This document shows, piece by piece, positions 7,623-16,022 of a DNA stretch of 64,000 nt (its first letter is position 1; the number at the start of each line of letters is the position of its first letter). A program made the position numbers and the translations under genes. This DNA is from Thalassobaculum litoreum DSM 18839 (GTDB lineage Bacteria > Pseudomonadota > Alphaproteobacteria > Thalassobaculales > Thalassobaculaceae). The notes under the pieces were generated by a model that saw only the letters and a program-made list of their open reading frames with translations, was not told the DNA's origin and did no database searches. The DNA is taken from assembly GCF_900102465.1 (NCBI RefSeq), contig NZ_FNBW01000004.1:124001-188000 (forward strand). Reading direction: 5' to 3'.

Positions 7623-8815
7623 GACCGCTTCTCCGCCGCCTGCTCGATATAGTCGAACTCGACCAGTTCCGAGCCGTCCTTACGCTGCCCGGCGATATAG
7701 GAATCCCAGGCGAGGTCGTTGGCGATCTGCGCCATCGAGTGGGTCACCACGATCGACGCCGTGATGTAGCCGGAAACCGCGGCGCTAACCGTCACGATGT
7801 AGGCGAGCAGATAGTCGACCGAGACCCGGAACAGATTGAAGGAGATCATCTTGGCGACCAGGGTCTGATAGTAGCTCTCCAGCGTCGGCGGCGGGGCCGT
7901 GTTGTCGACCGCGGCGAAATAGACGGCGAGGTCGTCCTGGCGGATCACCCCGTCGGCGGCGAGATCCTCCAGCGCCCGTTTGCGGGCAGCCTTGCTGGCT
8001 CGGCCGATGGCGCTGGGATCGACGCTGCCGTCATCGACCACCGCCAGGGGCTGGGGGACCGCCAGGCCGTGCAGCTTGTCGTCCAACCGGCCGCGCAATC
8101 CGCTCTCGAACAGCTCCGAGGTCAGACCGGCCCAGGCGTTGAGATCGTTCACCACGGCGTATTTGTTCGCGTCCTCCACCACCGTCTCCGGCGTCCAGAC
8201 CGTAACCGACGGGGCCAGGGTGCCGAGTTCCAGACCGTCGAAGTGATAGCGCGCGTCGAGGATGTCGTGGCGGTTGGAGAGGCGGAACCCGACGGTCAGC
8301 CACTCCTGCGGCATGGCGTAGCCGCGCTCCGCGGCGAATGCCTTGGCGGCTTTCCAGGCATCGGTCCCGCCGCTGACCGGACGCGTGGTCTCGGTCACGA
8401 AGTAGCAGAACCCGTCCACCGCCGTTCGGTACAGATTGAGCTTGGCCAGCACGCCGTCGCGCAGGCAGGCATCCGTCGTGCCCCATCCCTCGGTGACCGA
8501 AATCACGTTGGTGTTGATCTCGACGATGCCGCGGACCTTGTCGCCGTTCAGTTGCAGCAGGACGGCGTTCTCGATGGTCCCGTAGGCACCGGCCACGCCG
8601 GAGACGATGGTGTTGTTGCCGAGGCCCGCCACCGTCCAGTCGCCGTCCGGCAGGGGAACCTGCCGGCCGCGCAGCTCCGCGTAGCTCGTCAGGGTCTCGC
8701 CGACCTCCAGCGCCGGGGCGGCGGTCGTCCAGAGCGTGAGGGAAAGGGCGGTAAGGAGAAGCGCGCGCCCGTGCCGCAGCACAGCGTTTAGGGGTATGCG
8801 GACCATGTGTAACAC
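7619..8815 (-). CDS. Exported protein, paralogue of the downstream gene
   Basis: The 398-residue product has a signal peptide ending near residue 35 and shares the N-domain pattern of the protein at 6453-7622: VGETLTSY versus VGDTVSDV, PLPDGDWTV versus PLPAGPHTV, a GWG...C...RD block, two cysteines again 20 apart (Cys117, Cys137), and FRLSNRHD...ARYHF versus FRVANRYD...VRYQF. A SHOCT-like segment RKRALEDLAADGVIRQDDL (279-297) and a C-terminal two-helix membrane region (about 322-373) follow. The two genes overlap by four bases and are surely cotranslated. No known function; a tandem duplication is the simplest origin. A minus-strand terminator separates it from the gene upstream. Confidence 0.85.
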   Translation of the reverse strand: MLHMVRIPLNAVLRHGRALLLTALSLTLWTTAAPALEVGETLTSYAELRGRQVPLPDGDWTVAGLGNNTIVSGVAGAYGTIENAVLLQLNGDKVRGIVEINTNVISVTEGWGTTDACLRDGVLAKLNLYRTAVDGFCYFVTETTRPVSGGTDAWKAAKAFAAERGYAMPQEWLTVGFRLSNRHDILDARYHFDGLELGTLAPSVTVWTPETVVEDANKYAVVNDLNAWAGLTSELFESGLRGRLDDKLHGLAVPQPLAVVDDGSVDPSAIGRASKAARKRALEDLAADGVIRQDDLAVYFAAVDNTAPPPTLESYYQTLVAKMISFNLFRVSVDYLLAYIVTVSAAVSGYITASIVVTHSMAQIANDLAWDSYIAGQRKDGSELVEFDYIEQAAEKRS

Positions 8816-8845
8816 CCCATAAGATTGTATATGCGGCCACAGAAA

Positions 8846-8874
8846 AGCCCATCGAAGACTGGATCCGATGGGCT
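8846..8874 (-). terminator. Rho-independent terminator of the small exported-protein gene
   Basis: AGCCCATCG / CGATGGGCT, a 9-bp perfect stem with an 11-base loop, followed on the minus strand by TTTTCT. It lies six bases after the stop of the 8880-9347 gene and before the start at 8815, so the downstream pair needs its own promoter or readthrough. Confidence 0.75.
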
Positions 8875-8879
8875 GTTGG

Positions 8880-9347
8880 TTACTGCTGGAGCATCACCAC
8901 GGTGTTGGTCGTGTCCAACGGTCCCGTCGCCACGTCCTCGACCGCCGGCTCGGAGAAAATATACAGGCCGCTGATCAGGCCGATCGCCATGCCGCTGACG
9001 GCACCGACGAGCCGCGGCTGCATCACCGTGTAGGCGCCGGCGGTGCTCAGCGCGCCGTCGATGGCACCGGCCGTCGCCGTGTATCCGGCCGCAACCGTCG
9101 CCGGCGCGGAGAAGATCGGCGTCAGCGCACCGTTCACCGCCCCGGCGGTGGCCGCATAGGCCGACCCGACGGTCGGCGCCACGGCCGGCAGCACATAGGG
9201 CAGTCCGTAGGCACCGATGATCGTGCCGGCCAGTGTCAGCGCAAAGGTCTGCGCCAGAGTGGTCGTGGTATCGGCGGAGGCCGGCCGCGCAACGCTCAAC
9301 AGCGCCACGACCGCCAGGCCGGAAACAGAAAGTGATCGCCGCATCAT
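8880..9347 (-). CDS. Small exported Ala/Gly-rich protein
   Basis: The 155-residue product starts with a signal peptide (MMRRSLSVSGLAVVALLSVARPASA) and then has several hydrophobic Ala/Gly-rich segments that could cross or lie on a membrane. It holds an internal repeat: YAATAGAVNGAL (residues 64-75) and YTATAGAIDGAL (89-100), 25 residues apart. I do not recognise the family. It lies just upstream of, and on the same strand as, the two exported paralogues and may belong to the same system, although a terminator intervenes at 8846-8874. Confidence 0.75.
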   Translation of the reverse strand: MMRRSLSVSGLAVVALLSVARPASADTTTTLAQTFALTLAGTIIGAYGLPYVLPAVAPTVGSAYAATAGAVNGALTPIFSAPATVAAGYTATAGAIDGALSTAGAYTVMQPRLVGAVSGMAIGLISGLYIFSEPAVEDVATGPLDTTNTVVMLQQ

Positions 9348-9514
9348 TCCCCTCGCATTCCTGGCTGTTCGCGCATCCGATCGGATCCACTGCCGAAACG
9401 ATCAGACGCTTTTTACAAGTATGCGCGGAGCCCCGATGGCGGGCAATACAATTCCCGGATCAGTCGAACAATCAGTGCCAAACGCTCATGGTCGGTGTCC
9501 GGCACCGAGCCGGC

Positions 9515-11587
9515 TTACGGAGCCGCCCCGAGAATGAGGTCGCAAAGCGCGCGCGGGGCGGTACGGGAATCGATCAGGGCCGGCGCCGCATCGAGCAGCC
9601 GGCGGCGCAGGTCGTCGGCCCGGTCCCGGTCGCTGCCAAGCGTCAGGACACGGTTCACATAGTCTTCCGGCGAGGTGGCTTCGAGCTCCTCGCGCATGCC
9701 CATCGCGATCAGCGGGGAGAGGGTGACGCGCCCCCGCATCATGTCGGTCGGGTAGGTCACCAGCGGTTGGCCGAGAGCCAGACTCTGCATCGTCGTGTTG
9801 CCGCCGTTGAAATGAATGGTGTCGAGTACCACGTCGGCCTGCCGCATGACCCCGAGATAGCGTTCCAGCGGCATGCGCGGCAGCAGCCGCAGCTGGTCCA
9901 TGATCTGCGGGCGATCCGCGTTGGCCCGCCTCAGTCTCTCCAGAAGTCCCTTGGACATGTTGCTGTAGATGCCCGGTGCGTCGAACAGCACGACCGTCCC
10001 GGTGGGGTCCTGTTCCAGGATATCGCCCAGCATCCGGTCGTAGGCCGGGTGCATCTTCACCGGCGTCTGGCCGCACAGATAGATGGCGCCGGTCTCCGGC
10101 AGGCCGACCTCGCTCCGGGAGACCGGCGTATGGCGGGTCCGCTCCTCGGCGTAGGCGATGGCCAGGCCCTCCACCAGGATGGGCGTCTCGGAATAGTGAT
10201 CGCGACAGTTCTCCGGCTCCATCCAGGCCGAGGTGAAGAACTGGTCCACCGTGTCGATGCCCGTGGTGACCGGATGGCCCGGCAGCACGATCTGCAGGGG
10301 CGCCAGCCGGGCGAAGGGCAGGAAATAGCTCATTGCCGTCATGCCGATATCGGCGAAGACGATGGCGTCCAGTTCCATCTCGGCAAGCCGGGTGCGCACG
10401 GACTGCAGATCCGGCTGCAGGGCGACCACCCGGTCCGCCATGCGCGCGATCTGGCCGTGCATCGGCGAAGGCAGCGTGCCGATCTGCACCACCGTCACCT
10501 CGATTTCGTCCCGGTCGATGAATCGCAGGTGACCCTCGGTCATGTTGTAGATCGAGTGGTCGCGGAAGAACTCAGACACGAAAGCGACCCGGCGCTTTCC
10601 GGGCCGCCGCTTGCGGCCGATATGGGGCGCGGTCATGGTCAGCATCGGGCAAATACGCCGATAGAAGGCGCACAGGTCTTCGAGCAGCGCCCGGTCGTTG
10701 ATGCCGTGATAGCCGAGCGCGAACGGGACCGTGCCCACCTCGTGAATCGGATCCTGGATCGGCGCGAAGCCCTCCTGCGCGCAGAGCGCCCGGATCCGGG
10801 CCCGGATATCCCACATCTCGTCTTCGGACATGATGACATGGGGCAGCAGCGTCGCCGCCCGGGCGGCGTGACCGGCGTCGCGCGGACGCATGACCGCCGC
10901 CACGTCGGCCATCTGTCGAGCTTCGTCGAATCGCGACAGGCGGTGGGCGCAGAGCGCGCCGGTGACCCAAACCTTAGGATCGGCGGGCGCGGTCGCAAGC
11001 GCGCGGCGGGCCAGCGTCAGCGCCCGGTCGCCATGGCCAAGGGAGCGGCGCCCCTCCGCCAGGACCAGCGTCGCCTCGTGGGCCGTCGGGTTGATCACCG
11101 AGGCGCGTTGAGCAAGTTTCTCGGCGCGCTCCATCTCGCTGACGGCCAGACGGCGGACCGCGGCGAGGATCAGATAGGCCGGATCCGTCGGGGTCAGGAT
11201 GGCGGCGCGAAGTCCGTTGTCGCCGGCCGGTCGGTTCGGCGTCGCCGCGAGCAGGGCGTAGCCCCGTGCCAGGCCGGGCTGCTCGATCAACACGCGTCGG
11301 ATGCGGTCCGCCGGGACGCCGGCCTCCGGCGGCAGCGCCATGGCCTGGAGCACGTGCTCCATATTGTGGGGGTCGAGCGCGAAGACCTGACGGAAATGGC
11401 GTGCGGCCTGGTCGTGGAGTTCGATTCGCCCCTCGATGGCGGCCAGAAGTTGCAGCGGTCCGACGGAGTCGGGCATGGCCAGCCCGAGCCGGCGCAGGTC
11501 ACCGGTCGCCTCGAGCAGACGGCCTTCATTCAGGCGGCTTTGCAGCCGTTTGGCGACACTGGCGATGGGCAGGGCGGTTCCACTCAC
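9515..11587 (-). CDS. TPR-containing GT41 (SPINDLY/OGT-type) glycosyltransferase
   Basis: GT41 enzymes transfer GlcNAc or fucose to Ser/Thr of proteins. The 690-residue protein has an N-terminal helical TPR-type region (roughly 1-250) and a C-terminal GT41 catalytic half. Recognisable catalytic blocks are LPGHPVTTGIDTVDQF, the CGQTPVKMHPAYDRM segment corresponding to the lysine-bearing donor loop, PLERYLGVMRQADVVLDT, and HFNGGNTTMQSLALGQPLVT for nucleotide binding. The start is GTG at 11587 with AAGGAAG upstream. Genes around it encode sugar-type aminotransferases and acyltransferases, so a role in glycosylating flagellin or another surface protein is plausible but inferred. Confidence 0.85.
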   Translation of the reverse strand: MSGTALPIASVAKRLQSRLNEGRLLEATGDLRRLGLAMPDSVGPLQLLAAIEGRIELHDQAARHFRQVFALDPHNMEHVLQAMALPPEAGVPADRIRRVLIEQPGLARGYALLAATPNRPAGDNGLRAAILTPTDPAYLILAAVRRLAVSEMERAEKLAQRASVINPTAHEATLVLAEGRRSLGHGDRALTLARRALATAPADPKVWVTGALCAHRLSRFDEARQMADVAAVMRPRDAGHAARAATLLPHVIMSEDEMWDIRARIRALCAQEGFAPIQDPIHEVGTVPFALGYHGINDRALLEDLCAFYRRICPMLTMTAPHIGRKRRPGKRRVAFVSEFFRDHSIYNMTEGHLRFIDRDEIEVTVVQIGTLPSPMHGQIARMADRVVALQPDLQSVRTRLAEMELDAIVFADIGMTAMSYFLPFARLAPLQIVLPGHPVTTGIDTVDQFFTSAWMEPENCRDHYSETPILVEGLAIAYAEERTRHTPVSRSEVGLPETGAIYLCGQTPVKMHPAYDRMLGDILEQDPTGTVVLFDAPGIYSNMSKGLLERLRRANADRPQIMDQLRLLPRMPLERYLGVMRQADVVLDTIHFNGGNTTMQSLALGQPLVTYPTDMMRGRVTLSPLIAMGMREELEATSPEDYVNRVLTLGSDRDRADDLRRRLLDAAPALIDSRTAPRALCDLILGAAP

Positions 11588-11708
11588 CAGACAACTTCCT
11601 TCAAGCAGAGATCCTTCATGAGGCGGCCCGATACGAAAGCGGCTAGATTATTCCGTGTCGATCAGCGTGATCACCGTGTCTACCATGACACAAAGTTCCA
11701 AGAGAACG

Positions 11709-12833
11709 ATGATGATGTTGCGTTTTCCCGTCGCACGTCCCCGGCTGCCAACTGCCGATGCCATTCTCCCGTACCTGCGGCAGATCGACGAGAACCAGTA
11801 CTACTCGAATTTCGGACCGCTGGCCGGCGCGGTCGAAGCGCGGCTTGCGGAGCGCTATGGGATCGACGCGGCCTGCGTGACGACGGTGTCCAACGCCACC
11901 GCCGGTCTGACCGCTGCCCTGCAGGCCGAGGCCCGGGCCCGGAAGCGCAACGTCAATGACGGGGCCGCCTACTGCCTGCTGCCCGCCTGGACCTTCGTCG
12001 CCACCCTGCATGCGGTGCTGGCGGCCGGGCTGGAACCCTATCTCCTGGATGTGGACGAGGATTCCTGGTCGCTGACGCCGCAAGCGGTGGAAAACGCCCT
12101 GTCGCGCATTCCCGGCGAACCTGTGGCCGTGGTGCCGGTGTCCCCGTTCGGCCGTCCCTACGACATGGCGTCCTGGGACGATTTCTCCCGCCGTACCGGG
12201 CTGGCGGTGGTGATGGATTCGGCCGCCGCCTTCGACAAGGGCGACGTCGGGCTCAGCCCGGCGGTCTTCAGCCTGCACGCCACCAAGGTCCTGGCGGCGG
12301 GAGAAGGCGGGTTCGCCGTGTCCACAGACGTGGATCTGATCAACGAGATCCGCAAATGCATCAATTTCGGCTTCTTCGGCGACCGGGTGGCGCAGAGCCG
12401 GGCGATCAACGGCAAGATGAGCGAGTACCATGCGGCCGTGACCCTGGCGGCACTCGATGCCTGGCCGCAGACCCGTCGGATCTTCGACGACATCGCCGCC
12501 GCCTATCGCGAGGGGTTCGCCGCCGACAACCGGATCCGCCTGCTGCCGGGCACCGGCGACGACTATGCGTCCTCGACCATCATGATCACCCGGGAGGACC
12601 CGTTGCCGCCCGGCTTCGACGAGGCGCTGGCGGCACGGGGGGTCGGGACCCGGCGCTGGTGGGGCGGCGGGATCGCCAAGCAGGTGGCCTATCGCCGCTT
12701 CAGCTCCGACCTGCTGCCGGTGACCGACTGGCTGGCCCAGCGCTGCATCGGCCTGCCCTGCTATCCGGGGCTGGAGCGCGACGAGATCCTGGAGATCGCC
12801 GCCATCGTCGGCGACACTCTGCGCGGCCGCTGA
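11709..12833 (+). CDS. DegT/DnrJ/EryC1/StrS-type PLP aminotransferase
   Basis: These enzymes aminate keto groups of nucleotide sugars. The 374-residue protein has the family N-terminus (FPVARPRLPTADAILPYL), the VSNATAGLTAAL phosphate-binding loop, the WTFVATLHAVLAAG and LLDVDEDSW blocks, Asp170 (VVMDSAAAF) for the pyridine nitrogen and Lys193 in SLHATKVLAAGEGG as the Schiff-base lysine. Three in-frame ATGs occur at 11709-11717 after AAGAGA; I use the first. A GTG at 11655 and an ATG at 11685 are also in frame but have no ribosome site. It is the first of three plus-strand genes and faces the GT41 gene. Confidence 0.85.
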   Translation: MMMLRFPVARPRLPTADAILPYLRQIDENQYYSNFGPLAGAVEARLAERYGIDAACVTTVSNATAGLTAALQAEARARKRNVNDGAAYCLLPAWTFVATLHAVLAAGLEPYLLDVDEDSWSLTPQAVENALSRIPGEPVAVVPVSPFGRPYDMASWDDFSRRTGLAVVMDSAAAFDKGDVGLSPAVFSLHATKVLAAGEGGFAVSTDVDLINEIRKCINFGFFGDRVAQSRAINGKMSEYHAAVTLAALDAWPQTRRIFDDIAAAYREGFAADNRIRLLPGTGDDYASSTIMITREDPLPPGFDEALAARGVGTRRWWGGGIAKQVAYRRFSSDLLPVTDWLAQRCIGLPCYPGLERDEILEIAAIVGDTLRGR

Positions 12834-12851
12834 CCGCCCCATGACAGCCTG

Positions 12852-13886
12852 ATGAAAGCGGCCTCCACCATCGGCGGGTTCTTCGGACTGGAGCCGTCGG
12901 GCGATCCGCCTGCCGGCGACAGTGTGCTCGCGCGCTGGACGTCCGCGGGCGGGTGGAGCGGCTTTCACAACGCCCGCAGCGCCTTCGCCCATCTGGTGCG
13001 CGGCCTGGCACCGGGAACGGTCTGGCTGCCGCGCTATCTCTGCGCCGACATGGACGCGGCCACCGGATCCAGCGTGCGGCGCTACGGCGTCGACATGGCT
13101 CTGGCGCTGGACGATGCGGCCTTCGAGGCGGCGCTGGCGCCGGGCGACCTGGTGGCGGCGGTGGCCTATTTCGGCGCCCCGGTCTGCAATCGGTTGCGCG
13201 AGATCGCGGCTCGCCGCGCCGACGTGGTCTGGCTGGAGGACCGCGCCCAGGCACTCGATATGGGCGCCGGGATGCCGGGCGCGTGGCGGCTGTACAGCCC
13301 CCGCAAGCTGCTGGGGGTCGCCGATGGCGGGCTGCTGGTGGGGCCGGTCTCCGACCTGCCCGCGCCCCGCCTGGCGCCGCCGCCGGCCAGCCACGCCGGG
13401 GCCGCGGAGGCCAGGGCGGCTGCGGTCACGCGGGAGCAGGTGGAAGCGGCGTATCGGCTTTATGTGGACATGGAACGGGCCCACGCGGTGACCGACGCCG
13501 CCCTGTCCGACCGGACGCGCGACATCCTCGCTGCCTCGGCGGTGGAGGACATGGCGGCGCGGCGTCGCGAGAATTTCGCGGCCCTTGACCGGCGGCTGTC
13601 GGATCGGGCCGCACCGGTCGTCGCGCGGCTACGCGGTACGGCCGCGCCGTTCGGCTATCCCCTGCTGCTGGCGCGGGAACGGGATGCCGTGGCCGCCCGG
13701 CTCGCCGCCGACGGTCTGTTCTGCGCGGTCCACTGGCGCGAGCTTGGAGAGGCCGGCACGACCGACCCGACCGATCCGGTGGCGTCGCGACTGCGCGACG
13801 GGATGCTGACCCTGCCGGTCGATCACCGCTACGGGGCAGCGGACATGGAGCGGCTGGCCGGTGCCGTGCTGCGGGCGCTGTCATGA
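12852..13886 (+). CDS. Divergent DegT-fold PLP-dependent protein
   Basis: The 344-residue protein looks like a shortened DegT-type fold: HNARSAFAHLVRGL in place of the phosphate loop, VWLPRYLCADMDAA, WLEDRAQALDMGAG for the aspartate region (Asp130) and YSPRKLLGVADGGLLV with Lys152 at the expected Schiff-base position. It is shorter and more divergent than its neighbour at 11709, so the substrate may differ or it may be a partner subunit. The stop overlaps the next start (ATGA), indicating an operon. Assignment rests on motif order, not on a search. Confidence 0.7.
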   Translation: MKAASTIGGFFGLEPSGDPPAGDSVLARWTSAGGWSGFHNARSAFAHLVRGLAPGTVWLPRYLCADMDAATGSSVRRYGVDMALALDDAAFEAALAPGDLVAAVAYFGAPVCNRLREIAARRADVVWLEDRAQALDMGAGMPGAWRLYSPRKLLGVADGGLLVGPVSDLPAPRLAPPPASHAGAAEARAAAVTREQVEAAYRLYVDMERAHAVTDAALSDRTRDILAASAVEDMAARRRENFAALDRRLSDRAAPVVARLRGTAAPFGYPLLLARERDAVAARLAADGLFCAVHWRELGEAGTTDPTDPVASRLRDGMLTLPVDHRYGAADMERLAGAVLRALS

Positions 13887-14773
13887 GCGGACCCTACGGC
13901 CGACGATCCTATGTTGAGAGCCTGACCCGGGACGGATGCCGGGTGGCGCCGCTGTGGGGTGGGCATGTGCTGCTGCGTCCGCTGCCCGCCGGGGGCGGAA
14001 TCGACGCGGCCAGCGCCTATCCCATGGGCGGGTTCGACGCGACGGTGGACCCCGCCGAGGGCCGGGAGACGCTGCGCGCGGCCGGTGCGGTCGCCCTATC
14101 CGTCGTAGCCGACCCCCTGAACGCGCCCGACGCGGCCTGGCTGGCCGCGCACGCGGACCTGCATCGCCGGCTCAAGACGCATTACGTGGTCGATCGCGCC
14201 GCCGGCCCCTTCGCGCCGTCCCGGCATCACCGCTACGAGATCCGCCGCGCCCAGCGACAGGTCACGGTGGACCGGGTCGCCCTGCCGCAGGTCATGGCCC
14301 GGTGGGAGGAACTCTACGGGCAGCTGGTCGTCCGGCATCGCATCCAGGCCGGGGCGCGCCTCGGTACCCCGCATTTCGCCGCCCTGGCGACCGACCCGCA
14401 GGCCCTGGTGCTCGCGGCCCGTGTGGCGGGCGAGATCGCCGCCGTGTCGATCTGGCTGAGCGACGGCGAGGTGGCGCATAACCATCTCGGCGCCTCCAGC
14501 GAGGCCGGGTATGCCGCCGGCGCCGGCTACGCGCTCTATGCCGCCGCGATCGAGGCGTTGTCCGGATGCCGGGTGCTGGATCTGGGCGGGGCGCCGGGGC
14601 TGGCCGACGATCCGAGCCATGGTCTCGCCCGGTTCAAGCGGGGCTTCGCGAACGCGGAACGGGCGACCTGGCTGAGCGGATTCATTCTCGACCGCGCAGG
14701 ATACGACGCCGCGGTCGCGGTCTCGGGCGTCGACCCGTCGAGCGGGTACTTCCCGGCCTATCGCGGGCGATAG
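13883..14773 (+). CDS. FemAB/GNAT_6-type acyltransferase
   Basis: The 296-residue protein matches the GNAT_6 (BioF2-like, FemAB-related) pattern: a central basic segment HHRYEIRRAQRQ, then VSIWLSDGEVAHNHLGASS, AGYALYAAAIEAL, RVLDLGGAPGL and the terminal HGLARFKRGFAN block with the conserved phenylalanine-lysine-arginine. Such proteins transfer acyl or aminoacyl groups onto sugars, lipids or peptidoglycan precursors. Translation is coupled to the DegT-like gene before it. Its end overlaps the convergent GNAT gene by 16 bp. Likely role: N-acylation of an amino sugar made by the two upstream enzymes (inference). Confidence 0.75.
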   Translation: MSGPYGRRSYVESLTRDGCRVAPLWGGHVLLRPLPAGGGIDAASAYPMGGFDATVDPAEGRETLRAAGAVALSVVADPLNAPDAAWLAAHADLHRRLKTHYVVDRAAGPFAPSRHHRYEIRRAQRQVTVDRVALPQVMARWEELYGQLVVRHRIQAGARLGTPHFAALATDPQALVLAARVAGEIAAVSIWLSDGEVAHNHLGASSEAGYAAGAGYALYAAAIEALSGCRVLDLGGAPGLADDPSHGLARFKRGFANAERATWLSGFILDRAGYDAAVAVSGVDPSSGYFPAYRGR

Positions 14774-15270
14774 GCGCTCCGGGGAAGGGTCATGGCGATG
14801 GCGGTCACCGGTCCGGCCCGTTTCTCCACCTGACGCCGCCCGGTCTCCACGAAACCGGCATCGTCATAGATCCGGCGTGCCGCCGTATTGGTCGCCAGCA
14901 CCTCGAGCCGGACCGCCTCCGCCCGCAGATCCCCGAACGCGACCCTCAGCGCCTCGGCCAGCGCCCGCCGGCCAAGACCCTGGCCGCGCCGTGCGGCGTC
15001 CGCGATGAAGACATGAAACTCCAGGACCTCCGGCGCGCCCTCCACCGCGAGCAGATAGACGCAGCCGACCATCGCGCCGTCGGCGGCGCACAGGGCGTAT
15101 CGGCGATGGGGCGCCTGGGGCAGCCAATGCCGGACCATCCAGTCCCGCGCCTCCTCCCAGGCCACGTCCCGGCGGTCGCCGACGAGGTGGTCGTAGAGAG
15201 CAGGGTCGCGCTGCCAGTCGTAGATGCGCCTGAGATCCTCCTCCTGCAGCGGCCGCAGACGGACGGTCAT
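14758..15270 (-). CDS. GNAT N-acetyltransferase
   Basis: The 170-residue protein is a single GNAT domain of the RimJ/PseH-like type: TVRLRPLQEEDLRRIYDW at the start, the acetyl-CoA loop RRGQGLGRRALAEAL (motif A) and NTAARRIYDDAGFVETGR (motif B). It may acetylate an amino sugar, as PseH or WecD do, given the aminotransferases nearby, but ribosomal-protein-type acetylation cannot be excluded. The ATG at 15270 overlaps the stop of the methyltransferase gene upstream (ATGA). The frame continues upstream through that gene but is then only a shadow. Confidence 0.85.
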   Translation of the reverse strand: MTVRLRPLQEEDLRRIYDWQRDPALYDHLVGDRRDVAWEEARDWMVRHWLPQAPHRRYALCAADGAMVGCVYLLAVEGAPEVLEFHVFIADAARRGQGLGRRALAEALRVAFGDLRAEAVRLEVLATNTAARRIYDDAGFVETGRRQVEKRAGPVTAIAMTLPRSAYRPR

Positions 15271-16013
15271 CGCCGCTCGAGCACCACGAAGACGGAGGCG
15301 GTCAGGTCCGGATAGGTGAAACCGAGCTGAAAGCAGCCTTCCAGATAGGCGTCGCTCATCACCTCGCTGCCGAACAGCGTGTCGAACTGGAAATTGGCCA
15401 GCGGCTTGAAGAAGATCCCGCCGCGATGGGCGACCGTCAGCCCGGCCTTGCGAGCATCGCTTTCCAGGGTGTCGAGGACATATGTGCGCCGGTGGCCGTG
15501 CTTCACGTCGCTCGGCGTCAGGGCGGTGCAATGGTCGATCAGGCCCATGGCCACCGCGATCCGGCGCGAGGCGGCATGGCCGTTCGGCACGACGACGAAG
15601 GCCCGGCCGCCGGGGCTCAGCAGCCGGCCGATGCCGGCCAGCGTCTCGACCGGGTCGACCACATGCTCCAGCACATGCACCAGGAACACCGCGTCGTAGC
15701 GCTTGTCGGTGACGAAATCCTCGAACAGGGTCTGGTGAAAGGTGCCCGGGTTCTTCAGCCGGGATCTGGTGACCTGGAGGAACCGCTCGGCGGCGTCCAC
15801 CACGTCCACCCGGCCGAACCGTTCCTCCAGCAGCACCGTCAGATCGCCCTTGTAGCAGCCCATCTGCAGGCAGGTCCCGGTGGCGGGCATCCACGGCTCC
15901 ATCGCCCGTATCATCCAGCCCCGCATCCGCACGTCGAACTCGGACTCGTCATAATCCCCGACAAGGTCGTTGACGTAGGCGAACTCGATATCCTTCTGGC
16001 CGGCGTCGGTCAT
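15267..16013 (-). CDS. SAM-dependent class I methyltransferase
   Basis: The 248-residue protein is a class I methyltransferase. The SAM-binding loop is degenerate (CLQMGCYKGDLTVLLEERF), followed by VDVVDAAERFL with the acidic residue for the ribose, and YDAVFLVHVLEHVVDPVETL, the typical methyltransferase_11/23 block. The C-terminal half (FFKPLANFQFDTLF) may form a substrate cap. GAGGAG precedes the ATG. It sits between the PhyH gene (9 bp upstream) and the GNAT gene (4-bp overlap), so these three minus-strand genes form an operon. Confidence 0.85.
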   Translation of the reverse strand: MTDAGQKDIEFAYVNDLVGDYDESEFDVRMRGWMIRAMEPWMPATGTCLQMGCYKGDLTVLLEERFGRVDVVDAAERFLQVTRSRLKNPGTFHQTLFEDFVTDKRYDAVFLVHVLEHVVDPVETLAGIGRLLSPGGRAFVVVPNGHAASRRIAVAMGLIDHCTALTPSDVKHGHRRTYVLDTLESDARKAGLTVAHRGGIFFKPLANFQFDTLFGSEVMSDAYLEGCFQLGFTYPDLTASVFVVLERR

Positions 16014-16022
16014 CTCGGCTCC

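Noticed and set aside
9233-11959. Long plus-strand frame antisense to the GT41 gene
   Set aside because: The opposite strand encodes a clear TPR-GT41 protein; this frame has no recognisable domain and low-complexity His/Arg/Gly content.
14758-15894. Extended GNAT gene starting inside the methyltransferase gene
   Set aside because: The upstream part is a shadow of the methyltransferase; the ATG at 15270 overlapping its stop gives a normal GNAT length.
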